NCBI GenBank assembly: GCA_963576725.1
Contig: OY755247.1
Span: forward strand, 12,652,534-12,716,533
DNA from: Azorinus chamasolen
Lineage: Eukaryota > Mollusca > Bivalvia > Cardiida > Solecurtidae
Length of the DNA stretch: 64,000 nt
Direction of reading: 5' to 3'
The notes below the pieces were generated by a model. It ran no database searches, was not told where the DNA came from, and saw only the letters and a program-made list of their open reading frames with translations. A program made the position numbers and the translations under genes. Shown here piece after piece: positions 42,757 through 55,661 of the stretch; within the stretch, counting starts at the first letter, position 1, and each line of letters begins with the position of its first letter.

Positions 42757-42953
42757 AGGTTCACCCTTTACTTCATATTTTAGGCCTTTGTAGACCCAGA
42801 TCAGAAAGTTCAGGAACTGTCTGATCATTGTCTGCACTGTTGGTAAAAAAAATAATAGATCCAGTTTGACAGTGTCTGCCTCTGCAAAAATTTACTTTTA
42901 TATGCTGCCATAAAAGGTCAGATATTTAATATTCACGAAGTAAAGGGTCAACT
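42757..42953. repeat. MITE-A copy, degenerate
   Basis: CACCCTTTACTTC, GACCCAGATCAGAAAG, CTGTCTGATCATTGTCTGC, GAAGTAAAGGGTCAA. Confidence 0.75.
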
Positions 42954-44144
42954 GATTTAAGTACAAAGTTGTTAGATTATAGAAAACCCCTCTATGTATC
43001 GTTCTTACAGTCAGACGCCCAGAAATAGGAAAATAGTTTTATAAAACACAAAGTTTGAAAGCTTTTATGCAATACTTCATTGAATATAGTTGAGTATTGT
43101 ATGAATGTCCTGAAGAAGTTCAGTTTCTTTGATGCCTTTTAACAATTCCAACCACTGTTATGTAAACATTTACAGAAAATATTGCTCGCTGCAGGTCTGT
43201 TTTTGGCCACAATAGTGTTTATGAAAATGAATGGATGCCAATAATAACCTGTAGTGGAACTAAATGTGTAGAAATATTGTGGAATATATTGAAAATCCGG
43301 TCTCGAACAGATGGATTATATTTGGTAGATGTGTGAACATAGTTTAAAGAGAAAAACAAAACAACAGAAAATGATTGTAGTTAAATCAACATGTCAAAGA
43401 TTTTGACCTTTTGAAAGTTTCTAATTAGGTTAATAATTCATTTATGTAACATCATAGATCTCTATACTTACAATGTTTTGGTTTTCAAAAGGTGATACAA
43501 AAATAATGAAAAGTATGGGGTGTCAGTTTGGTAAGGTACCAGCTATAACAGGAGAAAATGTATCTGGGTTGTACATGCAGTCAAAGAAGACCCAACTGCC
43601 ATATTCAACATTCTTCGTTTGATCAGGATCCATACTGCATTAGTAGTCGTATTGTGGCTCTATATCGACATACAAGTAGACCCTGATCATACACTGTCAA
43701 CACTGGTTGGTCCGACTCTTTAGATATTTGCTAACACCCAAAGGTACAGTTTCTCATGTTCCAGTTCTACATTTTCCCCCAGTATTTAGCTTTTTTTTAA
43801 TGTTCTGATTAAACAGTTTTAGTATCAATATTGTAGATACTTGGTTGAAATATAAGGCATTACCCACCACTTGTGGTCTGGCATACAGCTCGAGAGTTCA
43901 TTAAAATGCCTTATGTTTGATCTAGGTATCATTATTATTATAATCCTCTATCTATGTGCATGTTTTTCTAGGTTTCTGTTTTGACCAGTTTACTTCCACA
44001 GTTCCTTAAATGGGACAAAGGAAAACTGTAGACCCAGATCACCCCTCAAATGAAAAATGAACCTGTTACAAAACATGATTAGGATAGGTTTACCTTACAT
44101 TATGGGGAGTAAAGGGGTTTATAGCGATGACAACAAGGTTAATG

Positions 44145-44359
44145 TTAACCCTTACTACGCTGAATTTTCAAATGGAATATTCCAAAAATTCAAATAGGTC
44201 AAGCTTATAGTGAATATTTAGGGATGTTTTCTGAAGAAAAGTGTAACATGACAAACAGTGCAGACCCTGATGAGAGGGCTCCCCTAGGAGCCCTCTCATT
44301 TGGGTCTACACTGTTTGCAAAGGACATCAGTGACTCGGGTCCCGCGTTGTAAGGGTTAA
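44145..44359. repeat. MITE-A variant A2, TTAA both ends
   Basis: TTAACCCTTACTACGC start and GTAAGGGTTAA end. The core AGACCCTGATGAGAGGGCTC is mirrored almost perfectly. The subterminal sequence differs from standard MITE-A. Confidence 0.85.
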
Positions 44360-44475
44360 TAGAAGTTCCACTCACGTCTTGAAAATTTGAAAATGTACCA
44401 TTCAACTCCTTGCATACTAATTGTCTTCTGTATATCTGTTCGTTTGCTGGAAATCTTAAGTCATTCTTTTCTTGC

Positions 44476-44713
44476 TTAACCCTTTCCCTGTTCTGTGTTT
44501 ATTTCAAATTTTGATACCTACTGAATATTCATGGAGAAAATAGTTATAATGAAAGGTGGAAAATTGTAGCCATTTTAGAAAGTAAAACATCTTTCAAATT
44601 CCATTAGCAAACAGAGCAGACCCTGATCAGATGGCTCTTAGAGGAGCGGTCTGATTTGGGTCTACACTGTTTGCAAATGCGCCAAAACATGTTTATATGA
44701 AGGAAAGGGTTAA
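44476..44713. repeat. MITE-A copy, TTAA both ends
   Basis: TTAACCCTTTCCCTGTTCTG, GCAGACCCTGATCAGATGGC core, AAGGAAAGGGTTAA. Confidence 0.9.
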
Positions 44714-44894
44714 AATAAAATTGGTGCGTGTTTAGATCCTGATGAAACTCTAGGTTAATATGCATCCAATCTGGATCCAGTGTTTGCTTTGGTAATCACA
44801 AATTTGTCACTAGTGTGCAAAGAGGCAACTTTAAAAGCTCCAGTTCAGTTCAAGCTGCATGCTGAAATGAATAAGCAGCACCATAGGGAGTGGT

Positions 44895-46493
44895 GCCTTT
44901 AGGGCCTTTGCTAACAGCATAGACATGACTCGACTGCTGCTGATAAGGATCTAGTCAGATTGGCTTATGAAATGATAGCTTTATAAGCCATGGTCAGTTG
45001 CCTCATCTCATGTAGCAGCCTGTCTTCATCTACACTGTTTACAAAGCCCTTATGATTATTTAGTTTTTGATCCTGCTTATTTATTTCTCAACAGTATGTA
45101 TAACTTATGAATAATTTTTTTTCTTTTATACAAAAGTTGAAAATGACTGATACAACCACGTTTCTTGACTATATTTCTGGTGAAATATACACATAGGTAG
45201 ACCTACTGTACATATTACTGACGTTTGAATTTTACAGAAACACTACAAATTACATGCTTCTACTTAGTGAAGGGCTCTCTGCCAGTTCAAGATAGAAATG
45301 CAAGACTGTAGACCCCCCTGCTCAGAATTTGTAATTTGTAGTGAATCTGTGTTAAAAGGTTAAAAACTTTTGCACACAAGACCTTCATAATTCAATACCA
45401 AGTGTATGCCTTGTTAAGATATTGTGTGAAAATCTAAAAAAAAATTGAGTTGCACCATATTTTATTTAGACTAATTACAATTTGCTGACCATTTGGAATA
45501 CCAAATACAAGGCATTTTGTTATGTCAACTTTAGAAGGTTTGTGGTGGGCAGAGTTCGTTGCCATACTGAGGGTTTGTGCACAACTAGTTTTGTACAGTA
45601 GTTAGCTTGAAAAAAAAAAAGATGTTGTGACAAGAACTCTGTCAACCACAAATTTACTGCAGTCCAATAACGGGCAATTTTGTGACATGAATTTGGTACA
45701 ATAATTACATGCGAAAGAATGTTATTATTCTCATATCTTTCTTCAAGATTGTACACAAATTTCCATAAATGATAAATGAAATATTTCATTGGTGAAAAAC
45801 ATTACAGATGAAATCTTGAATGGATTGAAACCAGTATACAGAAATGTAAGCATTTCATGAGCAGTCAAGTTCCAAATAACTTGGCCAATTTAAAAATGAA
45901 ATACAAATTGATTTTTAAGGCTTTCATTGTTGAATTTCTTCTTTGAAACTTGAAATTAAACAGCTTGTTCTGTCTGCCTTACCACATTTATTGGCCGACT
46001 ATACCAGATAGTAATACAATGAATGTAATAATAATACATTATCTTCGTTTCCAAAAATCGTTTTTAGAGTTTAAGATTTGTCCTATATGCAACAAGCATT
46101 CAAATTGATAGTTTTCATGGGTTTAGCAATTCTGACAGTTGAAATAGAAAATGTGTATCGTCAGATGTGTTCCAACTAATTGTCCAGAAATGTTTTTCTT
46201 TGGACAGATCTCTTCAAACATACTGTATTCTTGATGGAATCTGTAGCGATATAAATATATACATATTCTTTTTTTCTGTAATCTGTATGTTGTCTTCATT
46301 GTAAAGCATCATCAGAATTGTATTAGTTGAGCATTTTAGTTTTGAATTGAATTACTTCAGTATAATGAGTTTCGCTAAATAGCATTAAAAATGCCACGAG
46401 TTAATCAGTAATGGAAATTCCAATTTTTAATCCCTATGAGGTGATAAGTGATGGAGTGTCTCGTGAGGATTTCAAACTGATTAGGGTATGCTG
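44895..46493. other. AT-rich stretch without gene
   Basis: A decayed MITE-A-like segment lies at about 44900-45060. The remainder shows no reading frame or clear repeat. Confidence 0.4.
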
Positions 46494-46690
46494 TTAACCC
46501 ATTACCTCATAGGCTATTTTTAGATCCAACCACTTTCAATAAATCTACCGAAAAGGTGCATTAACTAGAGAATCTTGAGAATCTTGTAGTTTGAAGCCAT
46601 TGTGAAGCCTATAGGAGCAAATGCTTTATTTATCACAATGGTTTCAACATCTGACTTTCGCAGAGGCGTCAATATGGGGGAATGGGTTGA
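46494..46690. repeat. MITE-B copy, full
   Basis: TTAACCCATTACCTCATAGG start, mirrored GGGGGAATGGGTTGA end. Inside are ATTTTTAGATCCAACC, ACCGAAAAGGTGCATTAACT and ATCACAATGGTTTCAA. Confidence 0.85.
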
Positions 46691-46914
46691 TACATTTACG
46701 GTATGCAATTTTTCTCTCTTTTTTTGGAAAGGAACACAAAACCATAGCTATTTGAAATTTACTTCTCAATTTAATTAGGGTTAGAATGTGTTACAAAAAT
46801 AAATTTTGATTTTATTTGTCAAATGTTCTGATCATGTTGAAAGTTCCATGATTGAGTGCAGATACATTTATATTGACCCTTCTCATGCTGAATATTCAAA
46901 CATGAATCAGAATA

Positions 46915-47160
46915 TTAACCCTTTACTCCATGAAGCCATGGTAGAAGTACTGATGTCATGAATATTAATTGGCTGTATACATGTATATATAAAATTTATA
47001 ACATATTAAACACAGGATTATTCAACCACGGAAGGTGTAGAATCAAAACTATTTTTAGTCATTAGCAAACGAAGCAGACCCTTATTAAACAGCTCCTACA
47101 GGGGCAGTCTGATCTGAGTCTACTCTGTTTGCAAAGGCGTATTTATGGAGTAAAAGGGTA
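46915..47160. repeat. MITE-A copy
   Basis: TTAACCCTTTACTCC, AGCAGACCCTTATTAAACAG core, GGAGTAAAAGGGTA. Confidence 0.85.
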
Positions 47161-47685
47161 GTTAGCTGAAATCTTGGATCAATTGTAGCCACTGAATTAT
47201 AATGGCAAAAAGTACACCCATACGGTACAGTATGGGCCACTACTAGTAAGTTGCAAATGCAGATATGTGCGCTAATAGCATGGGGAGGATTTTGACCCTG
47301 CCTTGTATTTCAAGGTGAAAATTCTGTATCTCTCTCAAGAGAAATTTGTCAGGTTTTTTAAAAGGAAATACAAATTAAAACGAACAAAATACACTGAAGG
47401 GTGCACTTGAGTGTTTGAAGGGAGACAACTCGTGCAAGTGCAGTCAGTGTTGGGGGACATTATATGAATTGCTCTGCAGAAAGTTCAAATGGTGTTACAA
47501 CATGGCATGACATTTTAAAATTAATAATGCTTCATTTGTAGATAGTAAACTTTTTTTTCTCGAATCATGTTCTGGATTTGTTTTTTATAAAAAAAATATC
47601 AAATTTTCATCCTAAAATCTTTGCTGTATATTGACTAATCTGATGTTTGTTCTGTTTTCATGTGCTAGTGTCATAACTATGCTCC
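47161..47685. other. Intergenic stretch, nothing recognised
   Basis: No frame, RNA or repeat that I can support. Confidence 0.4.
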
Positions 47686-47927
47686 TTAACCCTTTCCCTC
47701 ATGATTATTCATATAAGAAATGACCGTGAATATTTATTTATATGCTGAATTTTCATAATGGTATATGAACACTGGCTCTTTTTTTTTGCTTTGGCAGAAA
47801 CTGGAATCAGATCTTTATAACTTTATCAGCAGACTGAGCAGATCCCGATTAGACGACTCCCTGAAAGTGCTGCCTGATCTGGGTCTACTCCATTTAAAAA
47901 AGGCGTCTTCATTAAGGAAAGGGTTAA
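47686..47927. repeat. MITE-A copy, TTAA both ends
   Basis: TTAACCCTTTCCCTC, AGCAGATCCCGATTAGACGA core, AAGGAAAGGGTTAA. Confidence 0.85.
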
Positions 47928-48089
47928 ATGGTTTTGAAGTCTTGCTTTTACTTGGGTATTTAAAAAAAAAAAGGACAGAAAATGACACGTCTTTGTGAAA
48001 TTGTGTACTATGTTTAAATTACAATTGGGAAGGACTACATTGAGATAGGGTTATTTTAGTTTTTTGAAAAGACGAGTCAGTGTAATGTG

Positions 48090-48322
48090 TTAAACCTTTT
48101 ACTCCACAGATATGCCTTTGTAAACAGAGAAGACCTAGATCAGACAGCTCCTATAGGATCTGACTGACTAGGGTCTGCTGTGCTTGCTTATGAAATTATA
48201 TAGATCTGATTCTACAGTTTTTGCCCTGGTCAGAAATTCCTGTATTTGTCTGCGATTATAAAGAATTAAGCTAATTTTATTATCCTTATTTCCTACATAG
48301 ACATTCATGGAGTAAAGGGTTA
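48090..48322. repeat. MITE-A copy
   Basis: TTAAACCTTTTACTCC, GACCTAGATCAGACAGC core, GGAGTAAAGGGTTA. Confidence 0.85.
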
Positions 48323-48721
48323 GTTAGTATTTGCTTTAAGGTATTTAAATTTGAAATTTTTGATGCAGTATAGTCTTGTCAATGGTATTGTGTATGATTT
48401 GGCAAAGACAAAATTTAGCATTTGCCATTTTCCTATTGTCGATATTCAGTAAAGTTTTGTATTCTATGAGAACTTAAATCTAGACCTGAATTGTATTGAT
48501 CAAGTTTTGTGCTTGTACAACTTGGTAGATTATTATGGAGTTACAGATGATCAGAAAAATGGCTCTGGCCTGTCAGTATATGCACACCTTCAAATTTAAT
48601 GTTAACCTTGACTATTGCTTACTGTCTTACTGCAAGAACTTGCTGCATATTATTACCTTATTACAATATTTGACTACTTTCAATTGAATCTTCAATTCAG
48701 ATGGTTTTACCCATTCCCTCA

Positions 48722-48952
48722 TTTAAGCCTTTCCTTCATACAAACGTGTTTTCATGCATTTGCAAACAGAGTAAACATAGAAAAGGGAAAGAGTTAAATG
48801 CCTTTTCACGCCTAAAGGAGCTGTTTGATCATGAAATAAGATTTCTACAGTTTCAGAAATCCCCATGTTCATTGGCTATTATAGAAACTCAGTTGATGGG
48901 TATTTATGAAGGCATGGATTCTTGTATAAATATTCATGAGGGAAAGGGTTAA
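48722..48952. repeat. MITE-A copy with collapsed core
   Basis: TTTAAGCCTTTCCTTC and GAGGGAAAGGGTTAA ends. The central palindrome is rearranged, with an extra internal AAGGGAAAGAGTTAAA. Confidence 0.7.
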
Positions 48953-49316
48953 GCAATTTTTAGGGAAATTATTTTTCAACGTTAATCCAGTAGTATAGAA
49001 GATGTGCATATAGTCTGTGGTAGCTTGAAGTCTTCAAAAAACAAACATACTCCAAATTTTAGTCCGCGAAACCCATGACATAGGACGAATGGGTGGGCCT
49101 TGTCAACATGTATTTAGGTTGATTTTGTGACTGGCAAACTGGATCCAGATCCAGATGGGAGGCAGAGTAACTAGGCCTCTCATCAGGATAAAAACTGAAT
49201 TAAACATACACTTGAATTGGTGATTTGGGGGGAGTGTTAATATTTCTGCAGCTTCAAGCTTCCGATGTGTGAGGGGCACCAGCTACCACCACTGTGTAAC
49301 TACATCTGTTATGATA

Positions 49317-49744
49317 CAGTAGAACCCGTTTCAAGCAACCAGTAATTGAACAATTAGTTAAAAAGCAGGTGATTGCTTAATACAGGGCAAAATGAATGCA
49401 GTAAATTGCTTTGGTTTGAGCTTTACTTTGTCCTGCATTAACCCTTTTCTCCATAAATGTGTCTTTACAAACAGAGTAGACCCAGATCAGACAGCTCCTA
49501 TAGGAGCCATCTGATCAGGGTCTGCTCTGTTTGCTTATGACATAACGGATCTGATTCTACAGGTTCTGTCTTGATAAAAAATCCATTGTTAATTGTGCCA
49601 TTATTAACGAATCGACCAATTAATATTGATAAATGTGATTATTTTTGGTACGAGTAGTCGTGGAGTAAAGGGTTGAACTACCACTTGCCCTAAAGACATA
49701 GAATTAAAGACTTGTTTAATGGTCACTTTAGACTGGGTTTACTG
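49317..49744. repeat. MITE-C copy split by MITE-A
   Basis: TA-CAGTAGAACCCGTTTC start, TGGGTTTACTG-TA end. The left and right parts join across the MITE-A insertion to match the intact copy at 30805. Confidence 0.85.
49438..49676. repeat. MITE-A copy nested in MITE-C
   Basis: TTAA at 49438-49441, TTGA at 49673-49676. The core AGACCCAGATCAGACAGCTC is mirrored across CTATAGG. Confidence 0.9.
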
Positions 49745-50196
49745 TACTCTTGTATGGAGGCAGTGTTCTTGTTGCATTAGGGGACGCAAGTTTAGTATGG
49801 TTGAATGTCACATGTGCTCATGTAGTAACCATATTTGATTATGAAATACTGAAGATGATAATGAATATCAGACATAGACTCAAGTTTATAATAAACATGC
49901 ATGGTCCTGTTCATATGGACTGGCTGAAGATAGGTGCTTAGCTGTATGGTCTAGTTAAACTGACCATCAAACAGAATTATTGGCATGTGCATGTCTTTAT
50001 GTCAAAATGAGTATCAACTTGCATCATAAGTATAGATTTTGACCAGGCCTTATAAACGCTGAGGTTTTTAGATGTCATTACACAAGAGCTGCAACAAGTT
50101 CACTTACCTCCTACAAATTCTTCTGTATCTTTATATCTGTGTTCACTGATGATGTCGTATGAAATTTTATGTTCTTTGAATTCCTGACAGCACTGT

Positions 50197-50390
50197 TTAA
50201 CCCTTAATGTGCAGGAACTGAGTATATAAAGACCTTTGCAAACAGTGTAGACCCAGATCAAAGGACTCGCAGCAGCCTGCACTGATCAGGGTCTGCACTG
50301 CTTCTCGTAATCATTTTCTTCAATGATAAATCTTGATACAACTTTGAAAAACAGGATCCAGTTTTAATTCTTCCGCAAATTAAGGGTTAA
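50197..50390. repeat. MITE-A variant A2, TTAA both ends
   Basis: TTAACCCTTAATGTGC, GACCCAGATCAAAGG, CTGATCAGGGTCTGCAC, AATTAAGGGTTAA. Confidence 0.85.
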
Positions 50391-50511
50391 TAAACAATTA
50401 CAGCTTGTTGAGAGAAATTTCTCTCATAGAAAACCGTTTTAAAGTGTCAACAGCCTAACAAATATTGGTAACCCAGGTTTTCCTGGGTATTCATTTGTTT
50501 AACCGAGCTAC

Positions 50512-50690
50512 AGATAAAGGTGCGTACCCACGTACCGTCATTTCTCCACCAAACCTTATACTGTTACCACTCTTTAGAATCGTCTCAAAGAGACGATTCT
50601 AAAGAGTGGTCACAGTATATGGTCTGGTGGAGAACTAAGGAGATCTTCCTTAAAATGTTTGAATTTACGCATCTTATCTGGACCTCAGTA
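50512..50690. repeat. MITE-D, best-preserved copy
   Basis: CTACAGATAAAGGTGCGTA at the left, TTACGCATCTTATCTGGA at the right. The inner palindrome TTAGAATCGTCTC/GAGACGATTCTAA is perfect. Confidence 0.85.
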
Positions 50691-51135
50691 CAGTAAATAC
50701 TGAAATTGGATTGTGTGACCCATATCTTGATTACAGCTTTTAGACCATTTGCCAGCTGAAGTATTACCTGCTCAACTTGTTTGAAACATTCATGTTTTCA
50801 TTCATACATGTAGAAGCAGTTGCTATATTGATCCGATTCCGTTTAATCGTTTGATCGCTAAGACATTCAATCCCAGTTTCCACAATAGCAGGCTGTAAGG
50901 TCGTCATTTACATATCGGGTATGTGGTTGCACAGTTACTTTTACATCAGATGTGTTCACAGCGATAAAATGCCAGCTCCCTTTCTACCAGGAATAAAAAT
51001 AATAATAATTCAAGTTGTTCGAGTTTTTAATTGACTTCCCTGTGATTTTTTTGTGCATGAACAAGTGCGTTTGTGATGTTTTGCACCAGTAAAAGTTTTC
51101 ACACGCTGGACCACACGCAAGAAAACAATGTGTAC
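50691..51135. other. Intergenic stretch, nothing recognised
   Basis: No feature seen. Confidence 0.4.
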
Positions 51136-51845
51136 TTATGTCTCCAAAAGTGGGGGGACATATTGTGTTTACTCCTTTTTATACGCCCGTCTTCAGACAT
51201 TCAGGTATTATGTCGTGGCTCTGTCCGTCCGTGAACTTTTGCTTGTCCGCTCTGTAAGTTAAACAAATGCAATCCAATCCTTTTCAATTTTTTCAGCATG
51301 TATATTACCATAATGTCTCGGTTAAGTTCGATAACCAACAAGATTGCCCCAGACACTCTAGAATTATCTCCCCTTTATGAATTTCCTCGAATTGTAGCTT
51401 GTCCGCTCTCCTACTCAAACAAATGTAATCCAATCCGTTTCAAATTTTGTCAGCAAGTATATTACCATGTCTAAGTCAAGTTCGATAACCGGCAAGATTG
51501 CCCCAGACACTCCAGAATTTTAGCTTGTTCGCTCTTAACTCAAATAATTGTAATCCAATCCTTTTCAAATTTTGTTAGCATGTATATTACCATGTACTCC
51601 AATCCGTTTCAAATTTTGTCAGCAAGTATATTACCATGTCTAAGTCAAGTTCGATAACCGGCAAGATTGCCCCAGACACTCCAGAATTTTAGCTTGTTCA
51701 CTCTTAACTCAAATAATTGTAATCCAATCCTTTTCTAATTTTGTTAGCATGTATATTACCATGTAATCCAAACCGTTTCAAATTTTGTCGGCAAGTATAT
51801 TACCATGTCTAAGAATTTTAGCTTGTTCACTCTTAACTCAAATAA
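51136..51845. repeat. Overlapping 5' ends of E3- and E4-type elements with 169-bp repeats
   Basis: TATGTCTCCAAAAGTGGGGG at 51138 and TATACGCCCGTCTTCAG at 51180. The body then repeats at 169-bp spacing (CTAAGTCAAG at about 51471, 51640; partial at 51809). Confidence 0.7.
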
Positions 51846-51892
51846 TTATGTCTCCCCCATTTATGGGGAGATATATTGTTTTTGCCAGAGTT

Positions 51893-51926
<34 letters not shown>

Positions 51927-53134
51927 CCGTCACAAACTTGTGTCGCGCGTATCTCTGAAACCAGTTGGGCTAGAGTCACCAAACTTCACAGGAATGTTCA
52001 CCAGCATGAGTTGTTGTGCACCTAGGGTTTTTGAATTGTCTCTTCCTGATATTTTTGGAGTTATTGCCCCTGATGACTTAAAATTAGAAAAACTTTGTGT
52101 CGCGCGTATCTCTGAAACCGCTAGTACTAGAGTCACCAAACTTCACAGGAATGTTCACCAGCATGAGTTGTTGTGCACCTATGGTTTTTGAATTATCTCC
52201 CCCTGATAATTCTTGAGTTATTGCCCCTGATATGAATACTTAAATTTATACAAACTTTGTGTCGTGCGTATCTCTGAAACCAGTAGGGCTAGAGTCACCA
52301 AACTTCACAGGATTGTTCACAAGCATGAGTTGTTTTTGAATTGTCTCCCCCTGTTAACTTTGGAGTTACTGCCCCTGATGACTTAAAATTAGACAAACTT
52401 TACTTAGTGTCGTGCATATCTCTGAAACCACTAGGGCTAGTCACCAAACTTCACAGGAATGTCGACCAGCATGAGTTGTTGTACAACTGGGATTTTTGAA
52501 TTGTCTTCCCTTGATAACTTTGGAGTTATTGCCCCTGATATGATTACTTAAAATTAGAGAAACTTTGTGTCATGCATATCTTTAAAACCACTAGGGCTAG
52601 AGTTACCAAACTTCACAGGAATGTTCACCAGCATGAGTTGTTGTGCACCTGGGTTTTTTAAATTGTCTCCCCCTGATAATTCTTGAGTTACTGCCCCTGA
52701 TATGTTAACTTAAAATTAGAGAAACTTTGTGCAGCACGTATCTCTGAAACCAGTAGGGCTAGAGTCACCAAACTTCACAGGAATGTTCACCAGCATAAGT
52801 TGTTGTGCATCTGGGTTTTTTAATTGTCTCCCCCTGATAACTTTGGAGTTACTGCCCCTTATGACTTAAATAAGAGAAACTTTACTTTGTGTCACATGTA
52901 TCTCTGAAACCACTAATACTAGAGTCACCAAACTTCACAAGAATGTTGACTAGCATGTGTTTTTGTGTACCTGGGGCTTTTGAATTGTCTCCCCTGACAA
53001 TGTTGGAGTTATTGCCCCTGATGACTTAAACATTAGACCCTGATAAGTTTGGAGTTACAGACATTACACTTGTGTATTGGAAAGAGGATGGGAGGGGGAG
53101 ACATCTGTTTTTGTGACAAAAACAAACCTCTAGT
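51846..53134. mobile_element. E3 element (TATGTCTCCCCC box) with ~165-bp array
   Basis: TATGTCTCCCCC and TGGGGAGATATATTG at the 5' end. Seven or so units (GTATCTCTGAAACC, AGAGTCACCAAACTTCACAG, GCATGAGTTGTTG, TTATTGCCCCTGA). GGGGGAGACAT, the hairpin TTTTTGT-g-ACAAAAA and CCTCTAGTT at the 3' end. Confidence 0.8.
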
Positions 53135-53426
53135 TGTAATACGTATTCTGAGGAGACAACCACATATTGATTTTGTGAGCAGTGTCCGCCTGTCCTATTT
53201 TAATTTTTCCGCACGGTTTCTCAAAAATCTTTTTTTTGATTTTCATGAATAGGATTGATCGGCACCATGCATGGTTGTGCATATCTTATTCCTGTTCCAG
53301 TTTGATGATTTTCTGCATAATTATGGGACTTTGAAATTTTTACATGGAATATTTTGTCCAGGCCGGGGCGGATGGTGTGGGAGAGACATCAGTGTTTGTG
53401 TTGAAAACAATTCTAGGTATATTATG

Positions 53427-55532
53427 AGTGTGTCTCCCCCAATTTATGGGGAGACATTGTTTTTGCCAGAGTTGTCTGTCTGTCCGTCCGTCTGGTCACA
53501 AACTTGTGTCACGAGTATCTCTGAAACCGGTACTAGATTCACCAAACTTCACAGGAATGTTGACCAGCATGAGTTGATGTGCACCTGGTTTTTTAATTGT
53601 TTCCCCCTGATAATTATGGAGTTATTGCCCCTGATAACTTAAAATTAGAGAAACTTTGTGTTATGCGTATCTCTGTAACCGCTAGGGCTAGAGTCACCAA
53701 ACTTCACAGGAATGTTAACCAACATGAGTTGTGCACCTGTGGTTTTTATACGCCCGTTTGAAAACACGGGACGTATTATGGAATGGCGCTGTCTGTCCGT
53801 CTGGCAGTCTGTCCGTCTGTAACATCTCTAACTCAAGTTCCGCTTGGTGGATCCTTCTCAAATTTAACCACAATGTTTATCTAGACATGCTACAGTTGCC
53901 TGCCAAGTCCCGGTTTGTTTATCCAAGGTCAAGGTCACACAATTGGACTTAGAATTTGCGTTTAGCAAAAATGTTAACCGGTCTGTCTGTCTGTAACATC
54001 TCTAACTCAAGTTCCGCTCGGTGGATCCTTCCCATTTAACCACAATGTTTACCTAGACCTGCTACAGTAGCCTGTCAAGTCCCGGCTCGTTTATCCAAGG
54101 TCAAGGTCGCTTAATTGGACTTATAATTTGCGTTTAGCATTTGCGTTAAGCAAAAATGTTAACCTCAATTTATGTGGAACAAGTCCACTTATTTACATAA
54201 CACTTTGTGATAAAGCTTTGAAACTTGGAACACTTGTTCACCGTCACAACCTTCACCTGTAGGCAAGAGAAAATAACTCTGTCAAGCATTTTGACCGAAT
54301 TATGCCCCTTTTTAACTTAGAATTTTTGGTTAAGGCTTTGTTAAAGTCCATTTATTTACATAACCCTTTGAGATAAAGCTTTTAAACTTGGAACACTTGT
54401 TCACCAGCACAATCTTCACCTGTAGACAAGAGTACATAACTCTGTCAAGCATTTTGACAGAATCATTCCCCTTTTTAACTTAGAATTTTTGGTTAAGGCT
54501 TTGTTAAAGTACATTTATTTACATAACCCTTTGAGATAAAGCTTTTAACCTTGGAACACTTGTTCACCATCACAAGCTTTACCTGTAGGCAAGAGTACAT
54601 AACTCTGTCCAACATTTTGACAGAATTATGCCCCTTTTAACTTAGAAATTTTGGTTACGGTTTTGGTTAAAGTCCACTTATTTACATAACCTTTTTAGAT
54701 TAAGCTTTTAAACTTGGAACACTTGTTCACCATCACAAGCTTCACCTGTAGGCAAGAGTACATAACTCTGTCTAACATTTTGACATAAGTATGCCCCCTT
54801 TTAACTTGGAATTTTTGGTTAAGGTTTTAGTTAAAGTCCACTTATTTACATAATCCTTTCAGATAAAACTTTTAAACTTGAAACATTTTTTCACCACCAG
54901 AAGCTTCATCTTCATCTCAAGCATTTAAATTTTAGACACAATTATGGCACTTTTTAATTTAGAATTTTTGGTTACGGATTTTTGTTAAAGTATGCCTATT
55001 TACAACCTTGAAACTTGGTCGCGAAATTGGACTTAGAATTTGAATTTAGCAAATACGTTAACCCCAGTTTATGTTGAACAAAACCTCGAAGGGCGTATAT
55101 TGTGCCCACTGGCACTCTTGTTCAATTATCTCCCCCTGATAATTGTTGAGTTATTGCCCCTGATATGATAACTTGAAATTAGAGAAACATTGTGTTGCGC
55201 ATATCTGAAACCAGTTAGGCTAGAGTCGCCAAACTTCACCAGCACTAGTTGTGCACCTGGGTTTTTTGAATTGTCTCCCCCTGATAATTGTTGAGTTATT
55301 GCCCCTGATGACTTAAGATTAGAGAAAGTTTATTTGTGATGCATGTATCTCTGAAACCGCTCGGGCTAGAGTCGCCAAACTTCACAGGAATGTTGACCAG
55401 CACGAGTTGCGCACCTGGGGTTTTTGAATTGTCTCCCCCTGATAACTTTGGAGTTACAGACATTACACTTGTGTATTGGAAAGAGGATGAAAGGGGAAGA
55501 CATGTTTTTGTGACAAAAACATTAACCTCTAA
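53427..55532. mobile_element. E3 element split by an E4 element
   Basis: TGTCTCCCCCAATTTATGGG at the start. The same units as 51846. GGGGAAGACATG, TTTTTGT-g-ACAAAAA and CCTCTAATT at the end. E4 lies at 53743-55122. Confidence 0.8.
53743..55122. mobile_element. E4 element (TATACGCCCG box) nested in E3
   Basis: TATACGCCCGTTTG and ACGGGACGTATTA at the 5' end. About six units (CATTTTGACAGAATTATGCC, GATAAAGCTTTTAAACTTGG). AGGGCGTATATTG, the hairpin GTGCC-cact-GGCAC and TCTTGTT at the 3' end. Confidence 0.85.
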
Positions 55533-55661
55533 TTATTATTCTTCCGATTCTTCTTCCAGAGTGAACTTGCCCGAGACATTTCTCAGGAAGTAATTGTCTG
55601 ATCCTAATGAAACTTCACACAAAGGTTGCTAGTTATATGCAGATGTGCAGCCCACTTTTGA

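Larger units (their letters stand above)
42346..44144. other. Post-gene AT-rich stretch
   Basis: Holds a MITE-D copy (42475-42640) and a MITE-A copy (42757-42953). The rest (42954-44144) shows no feature and may be extended 3' UTR. Confidence 0.4.

Noticed and set aside
51805..52191. 128-codon frame in the E3 array
   Set aside because: It spans transposon 5' box and array units, with no protein-like pattern outside the repeats.
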